DNA from: Cytobacillus depressus
Lineage (GTDB): Bacteria; Bacillota; Bacilli; Bacillales; Cytobacillaceae
DNA length: 64,000 nt
Direction: 5' to 3'
Assembly (NCBI RefSeq): GCF_008923245.1
Contig: NZ_WBOS01000016.1
Span: forward strand, 44,845-108,844
Of this stretch, positions 17,543-26,444 are shown piece after piece. The first letter of the stretch is position 1; each line of letters starts with the position of its first letter. Under the pieces are notes generated by a model, which saw only the letters and a program-made list of their open reading frames with translations, was not told the origin of the DNA and searched no databases. The position numbers and the translations under genes are program-made.

Positions 17543-18422
17543 CTATTCCCCCTTTCGTTTGGCTTGTTAAATAAACACAGAGATCGTTCGGAGAGACAGG
17601 GGTTATTTCTATTCCAGATAGTTTGTGTTTCTGCCGTTCATGCTCTGAAAAGTCATTTTTCACAACCACGTACGTTGTGTTCGTACCAATGGATTTTTCG
17701 TATAGGACCTCTTGTTCCCTCGTTAAATCCTTAATAGCTGCTGTTTCCCCTTTCAAGCCGATGGCCCATTCCTTCAGCTCCTCCATCGGCAAATGTAAAT
17801 GTACATTTCCATTTTTTATAAGAAGAACATCCTCTAATAAGTCTTCTATTTCATCTAAGTGATGGCTAGAAATAATAATCGTCCGCGGGTGAGCGAGATA
17901 GTCCTTAAGCAAAGCACGGTAAAAGTCCTTTCTAACCGCCGCATCCATCCCTGTGGTCGGTTCATCAAAAATCGTTAATGGGGCATGGGCGGCTAAACCA
18001 ACAATGGCATTAAAGGTACTTGTTTTTCCTTTCGATAGACGGTTGTGATAAGACAATGGATCGAAGGAAAAATAGTCAAATAAGCGCTTAGCTAGCTCCA
18101 TATCCCAATTCGGATAAAATCTCCCGGCCTCTTCTAATAACTCACTAAGCCGTAGCGCGGGCGGAAAGCTCATTTGGTCATCTACAAAAATCGAATTTAC
18201 TGAAACATTCAAACTATTAAAGGGCTGTTCCGAAAAGACTTTCATCTCGCCGGATGTTTCCTTAATAAAACCTGCGATTATTTTTAATAACGTCGTTTTT
18301 CCGACACCATTTCGACCAATTAATCCCGTGATTTTGTTTTCCTCAATCGTAAATGAAAGATTATTTAAAACCTTTTTTCTAAAGTACGTTTTCGTTAATC
18401 CTTCGCACTCAATTACCTTCAT
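17520..18422 (-). CDS. ABC transporter ATP-binding protein (YtrB-like)
   Basis: A 300-residue ATPase with Walker A GRNGVGKTTLL, a family signature reading LSKGKTST in place of LSGGQ, Walker B APLTIFDEPTTGMD and the switch histidine in SSHHLDEIED. The altered signature (SKGK) is common in YtrB/BcrA-type ATPases controlled by GntR regulators. The C-terminal 80 residues form a non-ATPase extension. AGGAGGGTGGGCA precedes ATG; it overlaps the regulator gene by ATGA. It powers the membrane protein encoded at 16799-17542. Confidence 0.9.
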   Translation of the reverse strand: MKVIECEGLTKTYFRKKVLNNLSFTIEENKITGLIGRNGVGKTTLLKIIAGFIKETSGEMKVFSEQPFNSLNVSVNSIFVDDQMSFPPALRLSELLEEAGRFYPNWDMELAKRLFDYFSFDPLSYHNRLSKGKTSTFNAIVGLAAHAPLTIFDEPTTGMDAAVRKDFYRALLKDYLAHPRTIIISSHHLDEIEDLLEDVLLIKNGNVHLHLPMEELKEWAIGLKGETAAIKDLTREQEVLYEKSIGTNTTYVVVKNDFSEHERQKHKLSGIEITPVSPNDLCVYLTSQTKGGIDDVFNSR

Positions 18423-18802
18423 TGCCCACCCTCCTCAAGCTTTTCTTCTTTAATCATTTCTATTAATTCAGCTTCCGTTATTTGCAGACGATTTGCTTCT
18501 AACACTAGATCTTGAACTAATTGCTTTAACGTTTGATTTTTGCGTTTATGCATGATCATTTCTTTTGCCTTCGCAGTAACGAACATGCCCAGCCCCCTTT
18601 TTTTGTAAAGGATATGTTCATCAACAAGGAGATTAAGCCCCTTTGCGGCAGTGGCTGGATTGATCGTATACATTTCCGCTAATTGATATTGTGAATATAC
18701 TTTATCATCGCTTTTAAAATGCCCATTCATAATTTCCGTCTCAATCCACTCTGCAATCTGAACATAAATTGGCTTCGTTCCATCCGTATTAAGAATTGTC
18801 AC
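18419..18802 (-). CDS. GntR-family repressor, YtrA subfamily
   Basis: A 127-residue regulator with an N-terminal winged helix (PIYVQIAEWIETEIMNGHF... QLAEMYTINPATAAKGLNLL) and a short helical dimerisation tail, the layout of the YtrA subfamily. The start chosen is GTG at 18802, because GGAGGGGG lies five bases upstream; an ATG at 18817 lacks a ribosome binding site and would touch the operator. A palindrome AGTGCA-N12-TGTACT at 18818-18841 is a likely self-operator. It leads the ABC operon and probably represses it until an inducing antibiotic or envelope stress appears. Confidence 0.85.
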   Translation of the reverse strand: MTILNTDGTKPIYVQIAEWIETEIMNGHFKSDDKVYSQYQLAEMYTINPATAAKGLNLLVDEHILYKKRGLGMFVTAKAKEMIMHKRKNQTLKQLVQDLVLEANRLQITEAELIEMIKEEKLEEGGQ

Positions 18803-18817
18803 CGCCCCCTCCGTCAT

Positions 18818-18841
18818 AGTGCATTACTGTTGTAATGTACT
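18818..18841. promoter_or_regulatory. Probable operator of the YtrA-like regulator
   Basis: Inverted repeat AGTGCATTAC-TGTT-GTAATGTACT immediately upstream of the regulator gene. The outer halves AGTGCA and TGTACT resemble YtrA-type sites as I recall them. Confidence 0.6.
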
Positions 18842-18989
18842 ATATAATGTTTTGGAAAATAAATCAAGGGGGATAATGGAAAATTATTGCCTAATTTTTA
18901 ATTGTGATATCAGGGAGCTCGTCTCATTAATTGGTCATCTTTGAGGCGTCTAGTATGCTATATGCAAGGAAAACGAATGCGGAAAAGGC

Positions 18990-19110
18990 GATAACGGACA
19001 GTTTAGAGAGTTCCGAAGGCGAAGTAGCCGTTATATGGCCGATAACTAACAGGATGAGGAAATTCCTTAGTTAAAGTGTCCTTTCATCTGATAGATAACG
19101 GACACTTCGT
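18990..19110. repeat. Degenerate 52-bp hairpin repeats (array remnant)
   Basis: ATAACGGACA at 18991 and at 19095, with a decayed ATAACTAACA between, fall 104 bp apart (2 x 52). GTGTCC and CCGTTAT inverse motifs lie between. It resembles array 2 after mutation. The remainder of the 18842-19280 gap has nothing else I recognise. Confidence 0.6.
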
Positions 19111-19280
19111 TCGAATCTTTAAGATATTTTGTACTCAAACTCATCCCCGATACTAAATATCATTCTAACTATGGAAAAATATTGCTTCCCACTAACTTTT
19201 CTGATAATATAAACTTCTTATCACTCATGCTCCAAAGTATTTCCCCATTGCGGCTGAAAATGAAATGGGAGGAAGATTGA

Positions 19281-21545
19281 ATGTCATCTCAACAGCACCC
19301 CGATTTTCAACAAGAAATTCAACGATTAGATTTTACGAAAAAGTATATGGAGGCGGTCATTAAGACTGCTGAAACGAGCAAAGACCAGTTTCAGGAAAAC
19401 ATGAAGGAAGCCTTCCAAGATGTTGATTGGCTGGAGTCGAGCTTAGGCTACTCCTCTTTATTAACGAACGCCAGTTTTTTTGAAATGTCTCTTGATGAAT
19501 TAAAAAGCTTGAAAAACGCAAGAAATAAGCCTTATTTTGCCCGGATTGATTTTTTAAGAGAGGATCTTCAAGACCAGGAAATTCTCTACATTGGGAAAAC
19601 CTCCTTATATTCTCGGGAAAATCAAGAGCAAATTATCGTGGACTGGAGATCGCCGATTGCCAATCTTTATTATGAGGGCAGGCTCGGTGAGGTTCATTAT
19701 GATGCGTATGAGGAAAGCTTTAACGGGTATTTATCTTTAAAGCGGCAGTTTATGATCGAGGATGGCGAGCTCCAAGAAATTCGCGATATTGATTTAACAA
19801 CAACGGATGAGCTGTTGCAAGAGTCGCTATCCAAAAGCTCAAGCAACCGTCTCACAGAAATTATTTCTACGATTCAGGAAGAGCAAAATCGAATTATCCG
19901 GGCTGATTTAAATAAGCCCATTATTGTTCAAGGGGCTGCAGGCAGCGGAAAAACAACGATTGCCCTCCATCGGATTAGTTATTTTATTTATCAGTATAAA
20001 GAAAACTTTGCCCCAGAGCAGCTGATGATTTTGGCGCCAAGCCGCTTGTTTATCGATTATATTTCTGAAGCGCTGCCTGAGCTGGGAGTTGAAAGAGTCC
20101 GCCAGACGACTTACCAGGAATATGTGCAAATATGCCTCGGTAAAAAGCTCAGGATCGTCAATGATAATAAATTAGTCCAGTTGCTAGAAGAGCCTGAAAG
20201 CAAGGAGTGCCAAATTTCAGCGTGGATTTCGTCGGTTAAAGGTTCACCGGTTTTTCATGTCATTCTATCCAACTATATAAAAAGCATTTATAAAACTTTT
20301 TTTCCAAAAGAAGATTTCATGGTGGATAAATTTAAGCTGTTTAGCCATAAGAAATTCATTCATCTTTTCAAAAACGATTATAACTATCTTCCTCTCTATA
20401 AAAGGCTAGATAAGTTAAAAGCCATCCTGCAAAATGACGTGGCCAAAAAGAAGAAAAATATGATGAGCAACGTTGAAACCTTTTATGATGAACGAATTGA
20501 AAGGGCTCTTTATCATGGAAAGGATGCGGAGAAAAGAAAGCAATATGTTTCAGATGCACTTGATAAAAAAGCTCTGCGAATGGACGAAATCAAAAAAGCC
20601 ATTCGAAATGCTGTTCCATCTTATATGAGACAATTCCCTAAGAAAACTCTTCTGCAGTATTATCATGAGCTATTTAGTAATCCCGCTAATCTTTACAACT
20701 GGGCTGACGGTGGTCTTACTGAAAAGGATGCAGGACTGTTATGCCAGTATAACAAGAGGCTTTTCGCAAAAAAGAAATATGAAAGAGAAGACCTTGCTCT
20801 TTTACTCTATTTACAGGTATACCTATTTGGGATTCCAAAAGAGCTTAAAGCAAAAAACATTGTCATTGATGAGGCACAGGATTACAGCTTTATGGAGCTG
20901 CTGTCCTTAAAAAAAGCACTTGATACAGACATGTTTACACTCGTCGGCGACCTGGCCCAAGGCATTCATTCTTATAGAGGGCTAACGTCCTGGGATGGAG
21001 TATTAGACGATATTTTCCCACGCGCTACATATACCGAATTGCAAAAGAGCTACCGCACAACCGTCGAAATTATGGAAAAAGCGAATGAACTGTTAAGGCT
21101 TCTTCCCTACTCTTTCCCAAGGGTAGAGCCCGTTGTAAGGCACGGGGAACAGCCAACATTTATTAAAAGAAAAGATAGAAAAGAACTTGTTCAGCAAATC
21201 GAAGCTCAAGTCTCTAGTCTAAAAGAAGAAACCTTTAAAACTTTCGCTGTCATCGGGAAAACGATGAAAGATTGCCAGCTCCTCTATTCACTGTTCAAGG
21301 AGCATTCCGATGAACCTGTCACACTCCTTGCTGAGCAAGCAAAAATCCCGAAAGATGAAATTGTCATTGTTCCTTCTTTCTTAGCAAAAGGGCTAGAATT
21401 TGACGCTGTCATCATTATCTCACTAGAGGAATCTTTTTCTCCCGACTCTGAGCTGGATATTAAGCTTCTGTATGTAGCCATGACAAGACCGTTGCACCGG
21501 CTATATTTTTATGGAGAGAAGGATGGGGATTTTATTATTATTTAG
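19281..21545 (+). CDS. helD: RNA polymerase recycling ATPase HelD (UvrD/Rep-like)
   Basis: A 754-residue superfamily 1 helicase-like protein. Walker A VQGAAGSGKTT near residue 217, IVIDEAQDYS, GDLAQGIHSYRG, QKSYRTTVEI and a C-terminal VAMTRPLHRLYF motif are in order. The N-terminal 200-residue coiled-coil and DWRSPIANLYY block are characteristic of HelD, which pulls stalled RNA polymerase off DNA and is not a true helicase. Length matches Bacillus HelD (about 770). ATG follows GGGAGGAAGATTGA. A strong terminator follows at 21576-21610. Confidence 0.9.
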   Translation: MSSQQHPDFQQEIQRLDFTKKYMEAVIKTAETSKDQFQENMKEAFQDVDWLESSLGYSSLLTNASFFEMSLDELKSLKNARNKPYFARIDFLREDLQDQEILYIGKTSLYSRENQEQIIVDWRSPIANLYYEGRLGEVHYDAYEESFNGYLSLKRQFMIEDGELQEIRDIDLTTTDELLQESLSKSSSNRLTEIISTIQEEQNRIIRADLNKPIIVQGAAGSGKTTIALHRISYFIYQYKENFAPEQLMILAPSRLFIDYISEALPELGVERVRQTTYQEYVQICLGKKLRIVNDNKLVQLLEEPESKECQISAWISSVKGSPVFHVILSNYIKSIYKTFFPKEDFMVDKFKLFSHKKFIHLFKNDYNYLPLYKRLDKLKAILQNDVAKKKKNMMSNVETFYDERIERALYHGKDAEKRKQYVSDALDKKALRMDEIKKAIRNAVPSYMRQFPKKTLLQYYHELFSNPANLYNWADGGLTEKDAGLLCQYNKRLFAKKKYEREDLALLLYLQVYLFGIPKELKAKNIVIDEAQDYSFMELLSLKKALDTDMFTLVGDLAQGIHSYRGLTSWDGVLDDIFPRATYTELQKSYRTTVEIMEKANELLRLLPYSFPRVEPVVRHGEQPTFIKRKDRKELVQQIEAQVSSLKEETFKTFAVIGKTMKDCQLLYSLFKEHSDEPVTLLAEQAKIPKDEIVIVPSFLAKGLEFDAVIIISLEESFSPDSELDIKLLYVAMTRPLHRLYFYGEKDGDFIII

Positions 21546-21575
21546 GGGTTTTTTCATTAATTAGAACCCCGGAAA

Positions 21576-21610
21576 TTAAAGACCAAATCAATAAGCGATT
21601 TGGTCTTTAA
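21576..21610 (+). terminator. Terminator of helD
   Basis: A perfect 14-bp stem TTAAAGACCAAATC / GATTTGGTCTTTAA with a seven-base loop, followed by a weak T-rich tract. Confidence 0.75.
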
Positions 21611-21702
21611 CTTTAATAATCATCTTTCTTTTTTGATTGCTTAGTAAAATGTTTAATAATGTGAAATCCAATCATATATTAAATTAGAATGGAGGGATGA
21701 TT

Positions 21703-22137
21703 GTGAAAAAAGGCAGTTGGTCGTCTTACTTTTTGAAGATTCTTTGGGTTATTGGACTAGTTATCTTAACAACTATAATTTTTAATTATGAAAATCAAGT
21801 TCAACAATTTTCAATGGATACCTTTAATTTGATTCCACTCTTTTGGTTTAAATTTATTATTTCAATTATCTTTGGAATCTATATTTCTATAATCATTGTA
21901 CGAAAATGGACTTTTAAATTTCATGCATCATTATTTTGGTGTGTAGCGATTCCCTGTCTATTGCTCGCCATTGCCTTCCCGCTTATTATAACCTTTAGCT
22001 CCCTTATACCTGAGAGTATCGCCTATTCCAAGGTATTCCAATGGATCCCACACCCTCCTACTTCTAATATTTTCGGCATTGTAACAGGATTAACATTTGT
22101 GCTTAGCTTTTTTAGTTCAACAAAACGACTAAAATGA
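21703..22137 (+). CDS. Small membrane protein, unknown function
   Basis: A 144-residue protein with four hydrophobic segments (about 10-28, 44-64, 74-98 and 122-138). The start is GTG at 21703 (MKKGSWSSYF...), six bases after GGAGGG; an ATG at 21697 directly abuts that site and is too close. No family recognised. It is monocistronic with its own terminator at 22189-22222. Confidence 0.65.
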   Translation: MKKGSWSSYFLKILWVIGLVILTTIIFNYENQVQQFSMDTFNLIPLFWFKFIISIIFGIYISIIIVRKWTFKFHASLFWCVAIPCLLLAIAFPLIITFSSLIPESIAYSKVFQWIPHPPTSNIFGIVTGLTFVLSFFSSTKRLK

Positions 22138-22188
22138 TAATTAACAATATCATTGGAAAACGTCTTGCAATCTGTTGGCAAACAAAAA

Positions 22189-22222
22189 AGAACCCGTTTT
22201 TATAAAAATCAAAACGGATTCT
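22189..22222 (+). terminator. Terminator of the membrane protein gene
   Basis: AGAACCCGTTTT pairs with AAAACGGATTCT, followed by TGATTTTT. Confidence 0.65.
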
Positions 22223-22267
22223 TGATTTTTAATACTATTTGTCGTTTAACTAGTGGTTCTTTAGTTT

Positions 22268-22396
22268 TTAACCAATGAATTCGGCAAATCCTTGATGAGG
22301 ACTAAAATCAGGCTTCCTATTTAATAATGTTTCGTACCATGCTTGACCTTTTTCAAAATCACTGACTCGAATTTGAATCGTTACTTCATATACCAA
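22268..22396 (-). pseudogene. Truncated glyoxalase/VOC-like gene
   Basis: A 42-codon reading frame from TTG at 22396 (with GGGGGGCTC upstream) reads VYEVTIQIRVSDFEKGQAWYE... and ends at 22268. The pattern RVSDFEKGQAWYETLL is the opening of a vicinal-oxygen-chelate (glyoxalase/dioxygenase) domain, which normally needs about 120 residues. Only the first quarter remains, so I call it a remnant; a real short peptide is less likely. It follows the SRPBCC gene on the same strand. Confidence 0.55.
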
Positions 22397-22413
22397 TTTA
22401 TGAGCCCCCCAAC

Positions 22414-22860
22414 CTAAAATCGATAATCCTCTTTGCACACGATTCCAAATTCAAGATACATCTTTAACAAAACCAGTGCTTCTCCCCATCCAACAGCACA
22501 TCCTACACAAGCTGTAAGATCCTCTGGAGAGATTGTATATCCTTCCTCTTCTAAAAACAAAAGTGTACCATCTTTGGAAGGCCGCAGCTCAAATTTCACA
22601 GTTGTTGGTTTATTTCCGGGAGACCATTGAAAAGAAAACCATTTATTCGGAACGGCGGCCAAAATATCCCCGCCGTCTTCAATATTCTCTTTACCTACAC
22701 CATAGTTGGACCATCTTAAAATTATTTTCCCTTTCCCATTCTCATCTAAGTGTAACGCTGTATGATCTGTAAACCATGCATTCCATCCTTCTGCCGTAGT
22801 TAACGTTGCATAGACTTTTTCTGGAGAGGCCTTTATGTATGTTTGATGATTAATCCTCAT
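22414..22860 (-). CDS. SRPBCC / AHSA1-domain protein
   Basis: A 148-residue START-like (SRPBCC, AHSA1 type) protein. The N-terminal pattern YIKASPEKVYATLTTAEGWNAWFTD, then GGDILAAVPNKWFSFQW and a C-terminal helix with GWGEALVLLKMYLE fit the helix-grip fold, which encloses a hydrophobic ligand cavity. Family roles vary from Hsp90 co-chaperones to stress proteins, so no function is assigned. The start is ATG at 22860 six bases after AAGGAGTG. An interspersed repeat lies upstream. Confidence 0.8.
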   Translation of the reverse strand: MRINHQTYIKASPEKVYATLTTAEGWNAWFTDHTALHLDENGKGKIILRWSNYGVGKENIEDGGDILAAVPNKWFSFQWSPGNKPTTVKFELRPSKDGTLLFLEEEGYTISPEDLTACVGCAVGWGEALVLLKMYLEFGIVCKEDYRF

Positions 22861-22878
22861 CAATACTCACTCCTTTTT

Positions 22879-23117
22879 AGAAAAGCGTAAGCGCCTTCGG
22901 AACAATTAAAGGACAATTGTTCCTGCGCTGATTAATCATTGGAGAATTCCTTTGTGTTCACCCCCAACAAGCATAAGACAAGCCGGCAGGAAAGTTGTAT
23001 TTTACCTTCATGTCGGCTCGGCTTATGACCTCGAGGCCGATAAAAGCGCGACATCCCTGTCGCATTGTCGACACTAGTACGTCCTGTACGTCGGGGGTAG
23101 GCGCTGAAGCTAGACAA
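22879..23117. repeat. Interspersed repeat R2 with internal insertions
   Basis: Ends match R1 (AAAAGCGTAAGCGCC ... GGCGCTGAAGCTAGACA). GACAAGCATAAGAC and GGCTTATGACCTCGAGG are conserved. Between the arms lie extra blocks, including a 28-bp module at 23067-23094 also found in R3 and in the structured element at 62953-62980. It runs up to the fosB stop codon. Confidence 0.75.
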
Positions 23118-23537
23118 TTAGTAAAACTCCATATGCCCTTTTTCTTTCTTGTAATATTCCAATCTATCGTGCAGCGTCCCTGTATGGAATTCAAATTTGT
23201 GCCCATCAGGGTCTGTAAAGTAAATTGATTTTTTGTCCTTTTCATCTCTTGGGCGACTCGGGAGAATAGTAACGTTTAGCTCTGTTAATTTGTTGTACAT
23301 ATCTGCGAAGTCGCTTTCTTCGATAGTAAAAGCAATATGCGTATAAGATTGTTTTATTTCATTCCGAGGTATATCCTTCTCTACATTCAACGCAATCCAT
23401 ATGCCATTAAGATCAAAATATGCAGTGCTCCTGCCCTTCACTAATAACTTTGCATTAAAAACATTACGATAAAATTCAATAGACTTATCTAAATCTGAAA
23501 CGGAGAATAAAAAATGGTTAATTCCTTTTACTTTCAA
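23118..23537 (-). CDS. fosB: Metallothiol transferase FosB (fosfomycin resistance)
   Basis: A 139-residue VOC-fold enzyme that adds bacillithiol (or cysteine) to fosfomycin and inactivates it. It matches B. subtilis FosB as I recall it: GINHFLFSVSDLDKSIEFY (metal His), YTHIAFTIEE (second His), the loop PRDEKDKKSIYFTDPDGHKFEFHTG with the metal Glu. Two His and one Glu ligands are all present, so it should be active. Start ATG at 23537. Expression alone, with the repeat R2 immediately downstream. Such genes are chromosomal and intrinsic in many bacilli. Confidence 0.93.
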   Translation of the reverse strand: MKVKGINHFLFSVSDLDKSIEFYRNVFNAKLLVKGRSTAYFDLNGIWIALNVEKDIPRNEIKQSYTHIAFTIEESDFADMYNKLTELNVTILPSRPRDEKDKKSIYFTDPDGHKFEFHTGTLHDRLEYYKKEKGHMEFY

Positions 23538-23819
23538 AAAGCAGCCCCCTTTTCCATGATATTTGGCCTCCTTATCTAGTGAACAACCTATTCCAAAAGC
23601 TACACAATCTTTACACTCTTTTTCTGCAAATCTATTGTCGCCACGAAAACCTCCACCTTATTTCTTAATTAATATTGACCAATATGATACTATTATAATT
23701 GGAAAATTTTAAATTTAGTAATAATAAAGGTTGTTGAGAAGGGGATTTATCATTATTGTGGTTAACCTCCTGCCTTTAGGCTAAAATACTCAATAATAAA
23801 CATTACTGGAGGGAAATCT

Positions 23820-24977
23820 ATGTATACAAACATTTTAAGACACCCGGGGCCTACACCTATTCCGAAGAAAGTCCAATTGGCCATGTCTGAAGACATCATT
23901 AGTCATCGCAGTGAAGAATTTGTGAATCTCTACCGTAAAACGACCAACCGAGTGAAGCCGATTTTCGGTACGGAACAAGATATTCTTCTGTTGCCGTCTG
24001 GCGGTACTGCGGCTTTAGAGGCTGCTGCGGTTAACACGGTTTCGCCTGGGGAAAATGTTGTTGTTATTACAGTCGGAGCATTTGGAGATTACTTCGTTTC
24101 GATTTGTGAAAAATATGGCTTTAATGTACATAAGCTTGAAAAAGAATGGGGACAGGCTTGTACGGAAGAGGAACTGGGAGAATTCTTAAAGCCATTAAAA
24201 GACGTGAAGGCTGTTTTTGCTACATACAACGAAACATCAACGGGCATTCTCAACCCAATTGACAAGCTGGCCCAGGCTGTTCGAACGTATTCAGATGCCC
24301 TGTTCATTGTTGACGGAGTGAGCTGTATTGGCGGGGCTCCGGCTGAAATGAATAAATGGGGTATTGATATTTTAGTAACGGGTTCACAAAAGGCGATGAT
24401 GCTGCCGCCTGGTCTATCTTTCGTAAGCGTTAGTGATAGAGCCTGGAAAGTCATTGAAGAAAATAATACCCCTGCTTATTATTTAAATTTATTAAGCTAT
24501 CGCGAGTGGGCGGCAAAAGGCATGACGCCAAACACTCCTGCGGTTACGCTTATTTACGGATTAGCAGCTGTTTGTGACATGATTGAAGAAGAAGGCGGAT
24601 TTGCCCAAACTGTTGCTAGGCATGAACTAATGAAGAACATGGTCCGTGAATCCATGAAGGCGCTAAATATTGGACTATTAGCGAGCGATGAATATGCCTC
24701 GCCTACCATTACGGCAATTCGCACTCCAGAAGGATTAGATTTGGCACAGTTCCTCAAGCATCTAAAGCAGCAATACCATTTAGATTTTGCTGGTGGTCTT
24801 GGTCACTTACAAGGGGAAATTTTCCGCTTCGGCCACATGGGCTATTGCTTCCCTAGCGATGTCCTTCAAGCCGTTTCCTTAATGGAAGCTGGCTTACAAG
24901 ACTTCTCCTATTCCTTTGAATTGGGAGCTGGAGTAAAAGCTGCTCAAGAAGTGTTTTTAGCGGCCCATCGTAAATAA
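23820..24977 (+). CDS. Class V aminotransferase (alanine-glyoxylate/serine-pyruvate type)
   Basis: A 385-residue PLP enzyme of fold type I, class V. LPSGGTAALEAA near residue 60, the cofactor Asp in FIVDGVSCIGG and the Schiff-base lysine in VTGSQKAMMLPPG are visible. The closest remembered relatives are PucG-like ureidoglycine- and alanine-glyoxylate aminotransferases. No purine-degradation genes are nearby, so the substrate pair is left open. ATG follows ACTGGAGGG. It is monocistronic with a perfect terminator at 24986-25018. Confidence 0.85.
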   Translation: MYTNILRHPGPTPIPKKVQLAMSEDIISHRSEEFVNLYRKTTNRVKPIFGTEQDILLLPSGGTAALEAAAVNTVSPGENVVVITVGAFGDYFVSICEKYGFNVHKLEKEWGQACTEEELGEFLKPLKDVKAVFATYNETSTGILNPIDKLAQAVRTYSDALFIVDGVSCIGGAPAEMNKWGIDILVTGSQKAMMLPPGLSFVSVSDRAWKVIEENNTPAYYLNLLSYREWAAKGMTPNTPAVTLIYGLAAVCDMIEEEGGFAQTVARHELMKNMVRESMKALNIGLLASDEYASPTITAIRTPEGLDLAQFLKHLKQQYHLDFAGGLGHLQGEIFRFGHMGYCFPSDVLQAVSLMEAGLQDFSYSFELGAGVKAAQEVFLAAHRK

Positions 24978-24985
24978 GCACATAA

Positions 24986-25018
24986 AAAAAGTCTGTTTCG
25001 AGCTGAAACAGACTTTTT
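24986..25018 (+). terminator. Terminator of the aminotransferase gene
   Basis: AAAAAGTCTGTTTC pairs perfectly with GAAACAGACTTTTT, loop GAGCT region, T-run in the 3' arm. Confidence 0.9.
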
Positions 25019-25079
25019 CTATTTGGGACACGGGCAATGTGTCCGAGCACAGCCTTCGAACAAGCTTGCTCTTCATCTA

Positions 25080-25394
25080 TTAAGAAAGTGCCTTCAAACC
25101 CACGACACCAATTATTATCAAGACCACACTAAATAAACGCCCCATACTTTTAGACTCACCAAAAAGAAGCATATTCAACAATACCGCACCTGCCGTTCCA
25201 ATACCAATCCAAACCGAATAAGCAATACTTACCTGTAAATAATCGAAGGACGAATATAAAAATGCAAAAGAGGCACCGAAACCACCTACATATAAAATCC
25301 CGTTCTTCATTGTTTTCTTCTGACTGTATAATTTCAGCCCCATTGCACCTGCTATTTCACTAGCTGCAGCAAAAGACACCAAAAGCCAACCCAT
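25080..25394 (-). CDS. Small multidrug resistance (SMR) subunit B
   Basis: A 104-residue, four-TM protein of the SMR family. The membrane glutamate that binds cation and proton is Glu13 in FAAASEIAGAMGLK; YSVWIGIGTAGAVLL and the C-terminal GVVGLKALS are typical. It starts one base after the partner gene ends, so translation is coupled. Paired SMR proteins (YkkCD, YvdRS) work as heterodimers with the subunits in opposite orientation. Controlled most likely by the TetR protein at 25844-26422, which shares an operator with the pair. Confidence 0.9.
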   Translation of the reverse strand: MGWLLVSFAAASEIAGAMGLKLYSQKKTMKNGILYVGGFGASFAFLYSSFDYLQVSIAYSVWIGIGTAGAVLLNMLLFGESKSMGRLFSVVLIIIGVVGLKALS

Positions 25395-25395
25395 G

Positions 25396-25746
25396 TTATA
25401 TAGCCTCCTTTGCTGCTCTTTTCTCTTCCTTGTTATCAGCGATATTTAAACCAATTACACCCAGAATTAAGATGGCAATGAATACTATTTTGCCTAGGCT
25501 AAAACTCCCACCAAAAAGATAGGAATCCATTAAAGCTGTACCTATTGTACCTACACCGGCAAAAACCGCATATACCGTTCCTGTTGGAAGAGTTTCACAA
25601 GCTTTAGGGAGAAAGTGAAAGTCTATCAAAATAATGCCGATCACAATAGCCCAATGCCACCAAGTACTGGCTTCATTAAATCCGTATAACCACATTAATT
25701 CGAAAAGACAAGTTAAAAACACGTAAATCCAACCTTTATTCTTCAT
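25396..25746 (-). CDS. Small multidrug resistance (SMR) subunit A
   Basis: A 116-residue, four-TM SMR protein with the key glutamate in FLTCLFELMWLYGF (Glu17) and AVFAGVGTIGTALMDSYLFG in TM3. It has a charged C-terminal tail (DNKEEKRAAKEAI) absent from its partner. Together with 25080-25394 it should form an asymmetric drug or guanidinium-type exporter. No guanidine riboswitch-like leader is present; instead an operator TGACTGA-N3-TCATTCA lies 17 bp upstream. Confidence 0.9.
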   Translation of the reverse strand: MKNKGWIYVFLTCLFELMWLYGFNEASTWWHWAIVIGIILIDFHFLPKACETLPTGTVYAVFAGVGTIGTALMDSYLFGGSFSLGKIVFIAILILGVIGLNIADNKEEKRAAKEAI

Positions 25747-25763
25747 CGAACTCTCCTATTAAA

Positions 25764-25780
25764 TGACTGAATATCATTCA
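25764..25780. promoter_or_regulatory. TetR operator upstream of the SMR pair
   Basis: TGACTGA-ATA-TCATTCA palindrome, identical except for the centre to that at 26445-26461 upstream of the TetR gene. Confidence 0.75.
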
Positions 25781-25843
25781 TTTTTCTTTATTAATACTTT
25801 TATCTATTACATTTTCACAAAAGTAAAAGGGGGCATTAGCAAT

Positions 25844-26422
25844 TTATTTTTCTTGAATGCCTAATGCGTGCTTTAAAAACTCTAATACTTCCGCTTTCTG
25901 TATTTCAGCTTGATCGTCCTGCCGATAGTCATACAGGTAAATTTGTTCAGCAGCAATTTCTATTAGCCCAATTAGAAGCTTTGAAGTCCGCTCCACATGA
26001 ATGGATTCCCTAATAACGCCTGTTTCCTTCGCCTCTTTCAAAAATTCACTAATCCAGGAATAAAACGGCTGGTAAACTGTTTCCCATTCTTTAATATGTT
26101 CGGTCGATGCGAGACCAGCATAAATGAGAGCTAGAATTTCCCGGTAATCCATAGTTACCTTAAAAATAGCATCAACAATTTGTACAAGCTGCTCAGTAAA
26201 GGAAGCATCCCTTTTAACCTCATTCTTCACCACGGCAATAGACTTTTCCACCATCACTTCCGCGATTGCTGGCATGACAGCAAGCTTTGAAGGAAAATAG
26301 AGGTAATATGTTCCTTGCGCAATCCCAGCCAGCTTTACAATGTCGGATATCTTTGTTTTTTCAATCCCCTTTTCCTTAAAAACCTCAATTGCAGCTTGGA
26401 CAATCTTCTCTTTTTTATTCAT
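25844..26422 (-). CDS. TetR-family regulator of the SMR pair
   Basis: A 192-residue regulator with the N-terminal helix-turn-helix (AAIEVFKEKGIEKTKISDIVKLAGIAQGTYYLYFPSK pattern, residues 10-46) and a helical ligand domain. The start is ATG at 26422. Identical palindromes precede this gene and the SMR genes, so it should repress both and release them on binding an effector, probably an SMR substrate. TetR-SMR pairing is common in bacilli. Confidence 0.9.
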   Translation of the reverse strand: MNKKEKIVQAAIEVFKEKGIEKTKISDIVKLAGIAQGTYYLYFPSKLAVMPAIAEVMVEKSIAVVKNEVKRDASFTEQLVQIVDAIFKVTMDYREILALIYAGLASTEHIKEWETVYQPFYSWISEFLKEAKETGVIRESIHVERTSKLLIGLIEIAAEQIYLYDYRQDDQAEIQKAEVLEFLKHALGIQEK

Positions 26423-26444
26423 TATTATAATTCCCTCTCATCAA

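Noticed and set aside
25747..25843. Guanidine (ykkC) riboswitch upstream of the SMR pair
   Set aside because: The leader is short, AT-rich and lacks the conserved ykkC motifs; a TetR operator explains regulation.
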